Shown here piece by piece: positions 18,497 through 27,535 of a stretch of 64,000 nt of DNA. Every line of letters starts with the position of its first letter. The stretch's first letter is position 1. The notes beneath the pieces are model-generated. The model had not been told where the DNA came from and searched no databases. It saw only the letters and a program-made list of their open reading frames with translations. The translations under genes and the position numbers were made by a program. The stretch covers positions 1 to 64,000 of the forward strand of contig JBLNBN010000022.1 of NCBI GenBank assembly GCA_050260015.1, given 5' to 3'. This stretch comes from JBLNBN01 sp050260015. GTDB taxonomy: Bacteria > Bacteroidota > Ignavibacteria > Kapaibacteriales > UBA2268.

Positions 18497-21400
18497 TTAT
18501 TTTACTACTACAAACCTTTCTACAAATCTCGAGCCGCCGGACTCCATAACGATGATATAGCTTCCGGAGCCGAGCCTTGATACGTTTTGGCGTACAAATC
18601 GCTTTTCGCTTGCAGCCTCGGCTTCGAAACTCATTACTTCGCGGCCGCTCGTTTCGAGTATTTTAAAGGAGGCTCTCCCCGCTTTAGAGGAAACGAAGCC
18701 TATCTCCAGGATTTCCGAGACGGGATTCGGCGCCAGCGAAATAATTCCGTCACGCCCCAGGCCGTCGGAAGCGGAGTTAATTCCTTTAGGAGTTACGGTC
18801 ACCATAACTTCGTCGGTGAATGTCGCGCCGCATTCGTTCGTTACTTCAGCCTTGTATTGGCCTTGATCCGTAGTTGCCGCCGAGGCGACGTAGTAGGTTT
18901 TGTCCGTAGCGGCGTCGATCTTCTGGCCGTCCTTGTACCATTGGTAAGTCGCCGGTTTATCGCTCGACGCTTCCGCCGTTAAAGCGAATTCCTTTTCCTC
19001 CTCCACGGTAACGGCCTGCGGCTGGGTAGTAATATTTGGCGCGTCGTGGAACTTCCAGCTTACAGGCTGGCTTTCCCAAACCTGGCCGCCGGGAAGCATC
19101 GTCACGCGCGTCTTCTGCGTTTGATTGTCCGCGCTCGTCGGATTTGCTATCGCGAAGCCCCATGTATAATTCTGCGGGGTCGTGGTCGAGAAGTCTATAG
19201 TTTCCTTGAAGCCGTACTTAGGATTATTTGGATTGTCCGTTATATGCTCGACGATTAACTGGCCGAACTTGCCGAAGTAGTTTAGGTCCACCTCCCATAC
19301 GGCGGGCTCGGCGCCGGAGCAGCGATCTACTTCGTCGTTTTGCTTATTAAATACAATGCCGGGCTTTGGAACTAGGTTAATCGGCTTAGTGAAGACCTTT
19401 CCGCATTGTCCCTCGACCTCGAGCACGTAGCCCAGGCTACCGTAGTAGTAATCCTCGCCTTGAACGTTCTTGATAAAGAGCTTCGGAGTGTTCGCCCCGA
19501 CGTACTTTTCGCCGTCGGCAAGCTTAATGTCGGGCGCGCCGGCCATTCTCTTATACCATTGATATCTCTGCTGGAAGAAAGGAGCCGTGATGCCCTTAAT
19601 GTGGGCCTCGGCTTCGAGCGTCGCATTTTCTCCATAACCCGCCATTACTTCCTCGTCCTGGCGGACGATTGAAGTTTTCCCGAGCGTATAAACTACGAGG
19701 TCCTTAGTGTCCAACCCGGCGGCTACGTTGGCGGGGCCCCAAACGTGACAGCGGTAGACGCCCGTATTATCTTTCGTAAGAACAGGAATGCGATAAACGG
19801 ATTTCGTTTCGCCCTGTATCGGGGCGCCGTCCTTGTACCATTGGAAGTAGGTTTCCGCGCCTCCAGTTACCTGGGCGACGACCTTCATTATTAAGTTCTT
19901 CGCCCCTTCGCATTCGAGCAAGTCCTTAGGCTGCTCTATAATTGCTATAGACAGGTTCATACCGTTCGCTCCGGCGTACCAGAAGCCGTCGCGCGGGTTG
20001 CCCAGGAAGTCAACTTTCTGTAAGTCGGCGTCTATGTCGGACGGCAATGCAAGAGGCGTTTTATAAACTATCTCGTCTATGTAGCGTCCGAGCCTTGTGC
20101 CGGATTCTTCGTTAAAAGTTATTTTCATGTCCGTCGAGGTAGGATCGTCGGTAAGTTTCTTCCAGCGGATCAGATCGTCCGGATTGGCGCCGTAGGAGTA
20201 GAAGTTGTTCTGAACGCCCGTGATTATGGTCGGGGCGGCGTAATTAAACGCATTACCCAAACCGCGGTTTACGAAAATATTTCTTGATAAGTTTGCGGAC
20301 CCGCCGTTAACTTGAATGGCTTTGTTAGCGTTGCAACGTATATTAAAGGTGTTATATATATATGTGACCCCGTTGACTCCGTTGTTCAAAGCGCCGTTGA
20401 TGTTGTTGCCGACGACAGTGTTGTCGGCTATATACCCGGTAGCGGCCGCAAGTTGAATGCCGTTCATCTCATCCGAGACTTTTGAGGCGTTGACGACTAT
20501 CTCGTTATAAGCGGCGAGAATTTTTCCGCCTGCAAAATTAATACCCGCGCCGTAAATTCCGTCGGCCGAGCTTGAAAGCAATATCTTATTCTTCCGGATG
20601 TCGGCGTTCTGGCCTGTGACGTAGATGCCATTTACGTTTTCAAGGTTGTTAATTTCGTTATTATTTATCTCTGTTTTGCCGGCGTCGCCAGCCATAACTT
20701 TAATGCCGGCGTTGACGTCGCCCGGGGAGTGGACGGCGGCGAGGTTTTCAAGAGTATTATAGGTAATCTTCGCGCTGTGCCCGCGCACTTCGAAGGCCGT
20801 TCGCGCGCGATTCAACTTGTTGTTCATCACGGTGTTCTTCGTTATTTCGATCTTGTCGTTAGGAGTCGAGGAATTGGCCTCCAGCATAACCGCCTGGCGG
20901 GTAAAGCCGCTGAAGAGATTGTCCTTCACGACAATATCCACCGGCTGCGAAGAGGAATTGGATGCATATAGCTGATAGGAGCCGTTAATAAACTGATTCG
21001 CCTGAATTTCTATTTTAGAAGAATTCTCAAGAGCGACCATTGAGCAATTAGCGGTATAACCGGCTACTCCATTAAAGATATTCTTCGAGAGAGTAACGCC
21101 AGTAACGCCCGAGCCTACTATCATCGGCGAGCATCCGCCGCTGAGAAGCATCGGACGAAAATCTATGGAGCTGATATTGATGTTATACGCGTTGCTTAGC
21201 GCAATCGCGTATGGTTGGCCAGGGTCGGGGTCGGGCTGCCAAATAACGTCGTTCGAGTTGCCTGTCGCGGAGCGCAGGAAAATTCTATTAGCCGGATCGG
21301 TATTTTCAATTCTTACTTGATCGACGTACTTTCCCGGTTTGATATTAAATGTAACGTCCCCAGCGCCATAAATTCCGTTTGTGCTAACATAGGAGCCCAT

Positions 21401-22720
21401 ATCCTCAAGCATTTCGAAGTGCGAGGTCCTATCTCCGACCGTATACGTTCCCGGCACTAGCGCGGGAGCCATTTCGCGAGGCGTCGCGGCGTCGTTTTTA
21501 GTCCATTCGTCCGCCTTGCCGTTCGGGTCCTGGGTTTGCGCTTCTATCGTATAGGATCTCAGAGGCGTTTTAAATTGGAAATTGTAAGAGCCGATATTGA
21601 AGTCGGCGGTCTGATCTTTTAGTAGCGTGCCGAACCATGTTCTTGTCGTCTGCGCGACTCCGTCAACCGTCCATGGGATCTTAACGCTTGTCATCGGCTT
21701 TCGCGAGTAATTTTTTATCCGAACATAAACGTCCTGCGTACCCGGGCCAAATTTTGCGATTGGCGGGAGGATCTGAACGGCTCCTGCGTCATCCATAGCG
21801 GGAGACGTTTTGCCTGTTTTAGAGTCATTGCTTGGATCGTCGTCGCTCTCGCCGTCCGCCAATCCGTTCGCGTTAGTCACCCAAACCAGGAAATCAAACG
21901 GATCCCAAGGGCCGTTCGGACCAAAACTTAAGTTGTAATATCCAAGATTTATTTCCTCTGATTCGAGCGGAGTTAACTTCCCGTTCCAATATATAGAGGG
22001 CTGCTCCGCGCCGTTAACTGCCCAATGGATATTGGCCTCGGTTAGATCTACTTTTGAATTCGCATTTTTCAGAGTAGCTTTAATTATATACGAGCCCTCT
22101 ACGTAAGGAGCCGGCGGAAATGTAATAGCCGTGATAGCCGCGTCCGGAACTTTGGGAGCAAATTCCGCGTCGAAGCTGAGCCATGCGCCGAAAGAATATT
22201 CGTTTTGAGTACATGCGGAAAATTCCAAGCTCGTTTCGTAATAGCAGTTAACGACCATAACGCGGTGAGTTCCCTTTTTGCCGCTTTCAGGAAAAGTTAT
22301 ATCGCCTCCCCCGGAAGCGCCGGTTATAAACTTGCCTGTTATATAATCGCCTTTTTCCTCAAATCCGCCGTCATCGTCCCAATCGACCCAGATCTTTACG
22401 GCTTGAGATGTAAATTCTAAATTGCACGACCACGCGTATTGGGAGCCCAGTAAAATCGTTGGCTTGGAGATATCCTGATAGCCCGGGCCTTCGCCGCCGG
22501 AGCCGCAGGATAAGCCCGTGATAGCGACAAGTTCGGTCGATCCTTCTTTGATCCAGAAGGAAGAGATGTAATCGTCGTAAAGACAGCCGTTGTCAAAAAC
22601 AGGCGAGCAGTAGTCCGCCTTTGCCGGCTGAGGAGTGGCTCCCCAAATTATTGCGCTTAAAGCGGCAGCCGATAGGCAGAGCTTTATGGCGCGAATACGA
22701 GATTTAAAAATATTTAACAT
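18497..22720 (-). CDS. Giant T9SS-exported protein with GEVED-like, CARDB-like, beta-helix and Ig-like domains
   Basis: 1,407 residues. Signal peptide about 1-35 (ends PAKA). A GEVED-like domain follows (about 55-190, core VDWDDDGGFEEKGDYI), replacing the jelly-roll-like domain of the flanking paralogues. After it come two CARDB-like repeats (to ~430), a beta-helix (~435-890, including NTVMNNKLNRARTAFEVRG shared with the next gene), two Ig-like domains (~930-1120), the family module (bases 19040-19372), one more Ig-like domain and a T9SS type A sorting domain (LAPNPVSEILEIGF, GSGSYIIVME, ending FVVVK). The Shine-Dalgarno GAGGGG sits only three bases from the ATG, unusually close. Function unknown. 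Confidence 0.86.
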   Translation of the reverse strand: MLNIFKSRIRAIKLCLSAAALSAIIWGATPQPAKADYCSPVFDNGCLYDDYISSFWIKEGSTELVAITGLSCGSGGEGPGYQDISKPTILLGSQYAWSCNLEFTSQAVKIWVDWDDDGGFEEKGDYITGKFITGASGGGDITFPESGKKGTHRVMVVNCYYETSLEFSACTQNEYSFGAWLSFDAEFAPKVPDAAITAITFPPAPYVEGSYIIKATLKNANSKVDLTEANIHWAVNGAEQPSIYWNGKLTPLESEEINLGYYNLSFGPNGPWDPFDFLVWVTNANGLADGESDDDPSNDSKTGKTSPAMDDAGAVQILPPIAKFGPGTQDVYVRIKNYSRKPMTSVKIPWTVDGVAQTTRTWFGTLLKDQTADFNIGSYNFQFKTPLRSYTIEAQTQDPNGKADEWTKNDAATPREMAPALVPGTYTVGDRTSHFEMLEDMGSYVSTNGIYGAGDVTFNIKPGKYVDQVRIENTDPANRIFLRSATGNSNDVIWQPDPDPGQPYAIALSNAYNINISSIDFRPMLLSGGCSPMIVGSGVTGVTLSKNIFNGVAGYTANCSMVALENSSKIEIQANQFINGSYQLYASNSSSQPVDIVVKDNLFSGFTRQAVMLEANSSTPNDKIEITKNTVMNNKLNRARTAFEVRGHSAKITYNTLENLAAVHSPGDVNAGIKVMAGDAGKTEINNNEINNLENVNGIYVTGQNADIRKNKILLSSSADGIYGAGINFAGGKILAAYNEIVVNASKVSDEMNGIQLAAATGYIADNTVVGNNINGALNNGVNGVTYIYNTFNIRCNANKAIQVNGGSANLSRNIFVNRGLGNAFNYAAPTIITGVQNNFYSYGANPDDLIRWKKLTDDPTSTDMKITFNEESGTRLGRYIDEIVYKTPLALPSDIDADLQKVDFLGNPRDGFWYAGANGMNLSIAIIEQPKDLLECEGAKNLIMKVVAQVTGGAETYFQWYKDGAPIQGETKSVYRIPVLTKDNTGVYRCHVWGPANVAAGLDTKDLVVYTLGKTSIVRQDEEVMAGYGENATLEAEAHIKGITAPFFQQRYQWYKRMAGAPDIKLADGEKYVGANTPKLFIKNVQGEDYYYGSLGYVLEVEGQCGKVFTKPINLVPKPGIVFNKQNDEVDRCSGAEPAVWEVDLNYFGKFGQLIVEHITDNPNNPKYGFKETIDFSTTTPQNYTWGFAIANPTSADNQTQKTRVTMLPGGQVWESQPVSWKFHDAPNITTQPQAVTVEEEKEFALTAEASSDKPATYQWYKDGQKIDAATDKTYYVASAATTDQGQYKAEVTNECGATFTDEVMVTVTPKGINSASDGLGRDGIISLAPNPVSEILEIGFVSSKAGRASFKILETSGREVMSFEAEAASEKRFVRQNVSRLGSGSYIIVMESGGSRFVERFVVVK

Positions 22721-23030
22721 ATGCCCCTCATATCTATAACGGTAAAGAATCTATTTCAAATAAATCTTCGCGTATTTTTTATTCGAGGGTTTTCGGGCAT
22801 ATTTGCTCAAAAGCCGTAAATTATTTCTCTTATCGCTATGTCCTTGTATTTGTGTTATTCGGTGATAATTTATATTGCTTTTTTCAATCTTAAATTAAAC
22901 TAATTATTTATAAAAAGCAAACGCTTTTTTCACAATCTATTCATATTTGATCTGTATGCGCATAAAAAATGCCGGAGGGCAGCCCCTCCGGCATTCATAT
23001 TCTCTTTTCGAGAAATTTTGTTCGTTTCGG
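22721..23030. other. 310-base intergenic region between two giant genes
   Basis: Apart from the terminator at 22962-22995, the stretch is AT-rich leader DNA of the gene starting at 22720. A weak hairpin AAAAAGC-AAAC-GCTTTTT lies at 22912-22929. No gene, RNA or repeat is recognisable. Confidence 0.6.
22962..22995 (-). terminator. Rho-independent terminator of the third giant gene
   Basis: Minus-strand stem: plus 22968-22979 (AATGCCGGAGGG) pairs perfectly with 22984-22995 around CAGC, followed on the minus strand by six T. It is 36 bases after the stop of the gene ending at 23031. The stem closely resembles the one at 18453-18475 (ATGCCGG core in both), consistent with duplication of gene plus terminator. 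Confidence 0.9.
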
Positions 23031-26000
23031 TTATTTAACGATAACGAATCTCTCGACGTAGCGCGCGCCGCCGATTTCCATTACGAGGAAATAGCTGCCG
23101 GAGGCGAGGCCGGTTAGATTCGGGCGAACGTAGCGTACCGCCGGTCCGCTCTCGGCCGTAAAGCTCGAGGTTTCACGTCCGCTCAGCTCGAGAACCTTAA
23201 ACGTAGCCAAACCGGACTTAGCGGAAGCGTAACCGATTTCGATGGCTTCCGAAGCGGGGTTCGGGCTGATCGAGACGATGCCGACGCCGTTCGAGCCGTC
23301 GATAGCGCTCTTTATGCCTTTAGGCGTTACTGTGACTACCGCCGGTTGGGAGGTAGCGGAGTCGCAATCGTTCTTAATAATCGCTACATACGTTCCTTTA
23401 TGCGTTTCAGCTGCGGAGGCCACGTATAGCGTTTTATTCGTTTCGTTGGCTATAGCTTCGCCATCCTTGTACCATTGGTAGAGCATTGGAGAATCGCTCG
23501 TCGCTTCTACAGTGAGCGCGAATTCTTTTTCTTCTTCCACCGTTACGTCCTGGGGTTGGGTAGAAATAGTCGGTCCGTCGTGGAACGTCCAGCTAACTTC
23601 GGGAGTCTCCCAAACCTGGCCGCTGGGGAGCATCGTTACGCGCGTCTTTTGGATTTGATTGTCCTTGCTCGACGTCGGGCCCTCGAGAGCGAAGCCCCAG
23701 GTATAATTCTGCGGCTGAGCAGTCGAGAAATCGATAGTTTCCTTGTAGCCGTACTTCGGATTCTGAGGATTATCCGTAATGTGTTCGATTATCACCTTGT
23801 CGAATTGGCCGAAGTAATCCAAGTCGACTTCCCATGCGACTGGCTGATCGCTAGCGCATTGGTCGATGTCGGCGTTTAGCTTATTAAACGTGATGCCCGG
23901 CTTGGGAACGAGGTTGATCGGCTTGGAAAATACCTTTCCGCATTGTCCTTCAACTTCGAGCACGTAGCCTAAGCTGCCGTCGTAATAATCCGCGCCCTGG
24001 ATGTTCTTAATAAAGAGCTTCGGGGTGTTCGTACCGGTGAATTTGTCGCCGTCGGAAAGCTTAACGTCCGGAGCGCCCACGACCCTCTTGTACCATTGAT
24101 ATTTCTGCTGGAAGAAAGGAGCCGTGATGCCCTTTATGTGCGCTTCGACGCTGAGCGTTGCGTTTTCGCCGTAGCCGGCCATGATAGATTCGTCCTGGCG
24201 AACGATCGAGGTCTTGCCAAGCGTATAAACGACGAGGTCCTTAGTGTCCAGACCCTGCGCTACGTTTGCGGGACCGTAAACGTGGCAGCGGTAAATGCCG
24301 GTGTTTTCCTTCGTTAATACGGGGATGCGGTATACCGACTTCGTTTCGCCGGGTATAGGCTGTCCGTCTTTGTACCATTGGAAGGAAGTCTCTGCGCCGC
24401 CCGTTACCTGGGCTACGACTTTCATCATAAGGTTCGTCGAGCCTTCGCATTCGAGCAATTCTTTTGGTTGCTCGATGATGGCGATCGAGAGGTTCATACC
24501 GTTCGAGCCGGAGTACCAGTAAGCCGTGCGCTCGTTGCCTAAGAAGTCAAACTTCTGGAAATCGGCGTCGACGTCCGCCGGCAATGCAAGCGGCGTGTTG
24601 AATACGATTGCGTCGACGTAGCGGCCGAGCTTCGTGCCAGCTTCTTCGTTGAACGTTATTTTCAGGTTTACCGACGTTTGATCGTTAGTAAGGTCTTTCC
24701 AACGCGTAATATCGTTGGGAACGTCCGTGCCGATCGTGTAGAAGTTATTCTGTGAGCCGGCGATTACCGGGGAGGCTGAATAATCAAAAGCTTTGCCCTT
24801 GCCGCGGTTTACGAAAATATTTCTCGAAGCGTTAAGGGATCCGCCGTTGACGCTCAGTACTGCGTTGGCGTCGCTATTGAGGTTGAACGTGTTGTAAATG
24901 TAATTGATCCCGTTATTGGAGACGTTCATTGCGCCGGTAGCGTTGTTGCCGACAACCGCGTTATCCGCAATGTAACCAGATGCGTTGGACGCTTTAATGC
25001 CGCTCATAGCGTTACTCGAAGCCGCGGAGTTAACGACGATTTCGTTGTACGCCGCGCGAAGGTCGCCGCCGGCGTAGTTAATAGCCGCGCCGTTAATAGC
25101 GTCCGCGGAGCTGGACACCAATACCTTATTGTTGCGAATGACGGCTTTGGGGCCGGTTACGTAAATACCGTTTACGTTCTCTACGTTGTTTACTTCATTA
25201 TTGGAGACAACGGTGGTTCCGGCGTCGAGCGCGGTTACCTTTATGCCCGCGTTAATATCGCCGGGCGAGTGAACTGCGGAGAGATTTTCAAGCGTGTTTT
25301 TCGTGATAGTAGCGCTGTGGCCGCGAACTTCGAACGCAGTGCGGGCGCGGTTCAATTTGTTGTTCATTACCGTGTTCTTCGAAATTTCCACCTTATCGGT
25401 AGGAGTCGAAGTAGTAGCTTCAAGCAATACGCCCTGACGGGTAAATCCGCTGAATAAGTTGTCCTTAACGAGTAGATTTACCGGTTGGCCGTCGGCTGCG
25501 TCCGCAACTGAAAGCTGGTATGAACCGTTCAGGAATTGGTTGCCCTGGACATCAACGTTTTTCGAGTTCGTAATGCTGACCAAAGCGAACTGCTGGGTGG
25601 AGCCGGCTACGCCGTTGAATATATTCTTATTCAATTTGAGGCCGTTTACCCCGCTGCCCGCGATAACGAATGCCGGGAAGCCGCTGGGCTCGACGTAACG
25701 GAAATTGATATCCGAAACGGTGATATTATTAGCGTTATTGAGCAAGATCGAATACGGCTGGCTCATCGTAGGAGTAGCCTGCCACGTAACGTCGGCGCTC
25801 GAACCTGTGGAGGAGCGTATAATTACGTTGTTAGCCGCTTCCGTGTTCTCTATCTTGATTCGCTCGTCGTAGACCCCGGGCTCGATATTGAACGTAACGC
25901 CGCCCGCGCCGACAACGCCGATCACGCTAACGTAATTCGCCATATCCGCCAGCTTCGCAAAGTGCGAATTCGGCTTGCCTACGGAATATGTTCCAGGCAC

Positions 26001-27311
26001 GAGAGCCGGGGCTATATACCGATCGGGCGCGGAATTGTTCGAAGTCCATAAGTCGGCTTTGCCGTTGGCTTCGATAACCCATGTTTTGAACATGTTCGAT
26101 TTAATCGGCTTCTCAAATTGGAAATCGAAAGTACCGAGCAAAGCCTCGGCAGTTTGATTTTGGCTTAACGTCCCGAACCAGGTCTTGGGAGTCTGCTCGA
26201 CGCCGTCGATGCTCCAACCAATTTTAACGCTGGTAAGCGGCTTACGGGAGTAATTCTTCAAATTTACATAAATATCGTGAACGCCCGTTCCGAATTTGCC
26301 GGTAGGCTGGGAGATAGCCGTAATTCCGGCGTCGTCCATCGTAGGCGAGGCGTTGGAAGTCTTTACGTCGTTGTTCGGGTCCGCGTCGGGAGTTCCGTTT
26401 GGAGCGCCGTTAATGTTGGTCGCCCATACCCTAATGCTGAACGGATCCCATGGGCCGTCCGGGCCGAACGTGAGGTTGTAATTTCCTAAAGCAATGTCGG
26501 CCGTCTGATTTACGGAGAGCTTGCCGGACCAATTAACCGGTGGCTGTTCCACGCCGTTGACGGACCAATGGACGGTCGCGCTCTTCACGGAGCCCTTTGA
26601 GCCGGAATTTTTAAGCGTCGCCGAGATCGGGTATGTGCCTTCGGAATAGGGCTGCGTCGGGAGAGTGATCGCCGAAATTGAAGCGTCCGGTATTATAGGC
26701 GAAGTTCCCTGGATCAGGACCGCGTCCATATACATATTATTACCGTACTTGCTTATAGCCTTGAAATGTATGTATGCGGCTTCAATCAGGAACGAATCTG
26801 GAATGGTATAGGAATAGTTATACCACCCATTGGCGGAGACGGAAGGCGAAAAATTAATAGCGCGATTTACCCTGCCGAGTAATCGAGCCCCGTTTACGAT
26901 GGACGTGTCGTCGTCCACGTATACGTCTATGCATTCGCCGTCGTAACCGCTGGTTTGGTAGCCGTTATCCCTGTACATATAGAAACTGACGGTATTTGAT
27001 GCCATTGAGGAAAAGTCTATAGCGGGCGTCGTTAACCGGCAGGACGTGCCGCTCGACGCGCTGTAGGAATTATACCGGGCCATCGCGGAGCCGGCATACG
27101 GGCTGCAGGACGGCGAGCCGCCGGTCGTAACGCGGTTCCAAACCGTGGAGCTCGGCCCCGATTGAATTACGTTTTTCCATCCGGTCGGGGGGAAAGTCGT
27201 GCTTTCAAATCCCTCGTCGATGTACGTCGTGGTTTGCGAATACGCTAGCGGAGCCATCACAAAGAGAGCTATGATGATCCACCCTATTTTAAATCGAGTC
27301 AATAAACGCAT
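23031..27311 (-). CDS. Giant T9SS-exported protein with jelly-roll-like, CARDB-like, beta-helix and Ig-like domains
   Basis: 1,426 residues from the ATG at 27311, chosen because GAGGG lies five bases upstream and the signal peptide MRLLTRFKIGWIIIALFV starts there; the open frame runs upstream to 27434 but without a ribosome site. Order: signal peptide (~1-25), jelly-roll-like domain (IDEGFESTTFPPTGW, related to the gene at 14053), two CARDB-like repeats, beta-helix, two Ig-like domains, the family module (bases 23575-23908), Ig-like domain and T9SS sorting domain (ISPNPASEAIEIGY, ASGSYFLVME, ending FVIVK). From the beta-helix on it is close to the gene at 18497, with near-identical blocks such as MNNKLNRARTAFEVRGHSA. 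Function unknown. Confidence 0.86.
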   Translation of the reverse strand: MRLLTRFKIGWIIIALFVMAPLAYSQTTTYIDEGFESTTFPPTGWKNVIQSGPSSTVWNRVTTGGSPSCSPYAGSAMARYNSYSASSGTSCRLTTPAIDFSSMASNTVSFYMYRDNGYQTSGYDGECIDVYVDDDTSIVNGARLLGRVNRAINFSPSVSANGWYNYSYTIPDSFLIEAAYIHFKAISKYGNNMYMDAVLIQGTSPIIPDASISAITLPTQPYSEGTYPISATLKNSGSKGSVKSATVHWSVNGVEQPPVNWSGKLSVNQTADIALGNYNLTFGPDGPWDPFSIRVWATNINGAPNGTPDADPNNDVKTSNASPTMDDAGITAISQPTGKFGTGVHDIYVNLKNYSRKPLTSVKIGWSIDGVEQTPKTWFGTLSQNQTAEALLGTFDFQFEKPIKSNMFKTWVIEANGKADLWTSNNSAPDRYIAPALVPGTYSVGKPNSHFAKLADMANYVSVIGVVGAGGVTFNIEPGVYDERIKIENTEAANNVIIRSSTGSSADVTWQATPTMSQPYSILLNNANNITVSDINFRYVEPSGFPAFVIAGSGVNGLKLNKNIFNGVAGSTQQFALVSITNSKNVDVQGNQFLNGSYQLSVADAADGQPVNLLVKDNLFSGFTRQGVLLEATTSTPTDKVEISKNTVMNNKLNRARTAFEVRGHSATITKNTLENLSAVHSPGDINAGIKVTALDAGTTVVSNNEVNNVENVNGIYVTGPKAVIRNNKVLVSSSADAINGAAINYAGGDLRAAYNEIVVNSAASSNAMSGIKASNASGYIADNAVVGNNATGAMNVSNNGINYIYNTFNLNSDANAVLSVNGGSLNASRNIFVNRGKGKAFDYSASPVIAGSQNNFYTIGTDVPNDITRWKDLTNDQTSVNLKITFNEEAGTKLGRYVDAIVFNTPLALPADVDADFQKFDFLGNERTAYWYSGSNGMNLSIAIIEQPKELLECEGSTNLMMKVVAQVTGGAETSFQWYKDGQPIPGETKSVYRIPVLTKENTGIYRCHVYGPANVAQGLDTKDLVVYTLGKTSIVRQDESIMAGYGENATLSVEAHIKGITAPFFQQKYQWYKRVVGAPDVKLSDGDKFTGTNTPKLFIKNIQGADYYDGSLGYVLEVEGQCGKVFSKPINLVPKPGITFNKLNADIDQCASDQPVAWEVDLDYFGQFDKVIIEHITDNPQNPKYGYKETIDFSTAQPQNYTWGFALEGPTSSKDNQIQKTRVTMLPSGQVWETPEVSWTFHDGPTISTQPQDVTVEEEKEFALTVEATSDSPMLYQWYKDGEAIANETNKTLYVASAAETHKGTYVAIIKNDCDSATSQPAVVTVTPKGIKSAIDGSNGVGIVSISPNPASEAIEIGYASAKSGLATFKVLELSGRETSSFTAESGPAVRYVRPNLTGLASGSYFLVMEIGGARYVERFVIVK

Positions 27312-27535
27312 AAATACCCTCATATATTGATAATTCTGAAAAGTAGTTTTATCCTTACTTGTTTGTCGCCATTGACGGTGGCGGCACGTAGTATTACTTG
27401 TTACAGATTTTACAAGCAAACGACTACGATGCATATTTAATTTACTTTAAATATTTATAATATGCAAATTTTTTTCAGATTCTATTATATGTATTAATTT
27501 CGGACGATTACAATCTATTATTTTTTGTTCATCCC

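Noticed and set aside
22912..22929. Hairpin AAAAAGC-AAAC-GCTTTTT as a terminator
   Set aside because: Only two G-C pairs, and a much stronger terminator for the gene at 23031 lies next to it.
25000..26000. Near-identical blocks in the genes at 18497 and 23031 as an insertion sequence or CRISPR repeat
   Set aside because: Similarity is in frame, follows protein domains and has no inverted ends, transposase or regular spacers.
27312..27434. Upstream start (41 extra residues) for the third giant protein
   Set aside because: No ribosome site, and it would place a basic non-signal segment before the signal peptide; GAGGG precedes ATG 27311.
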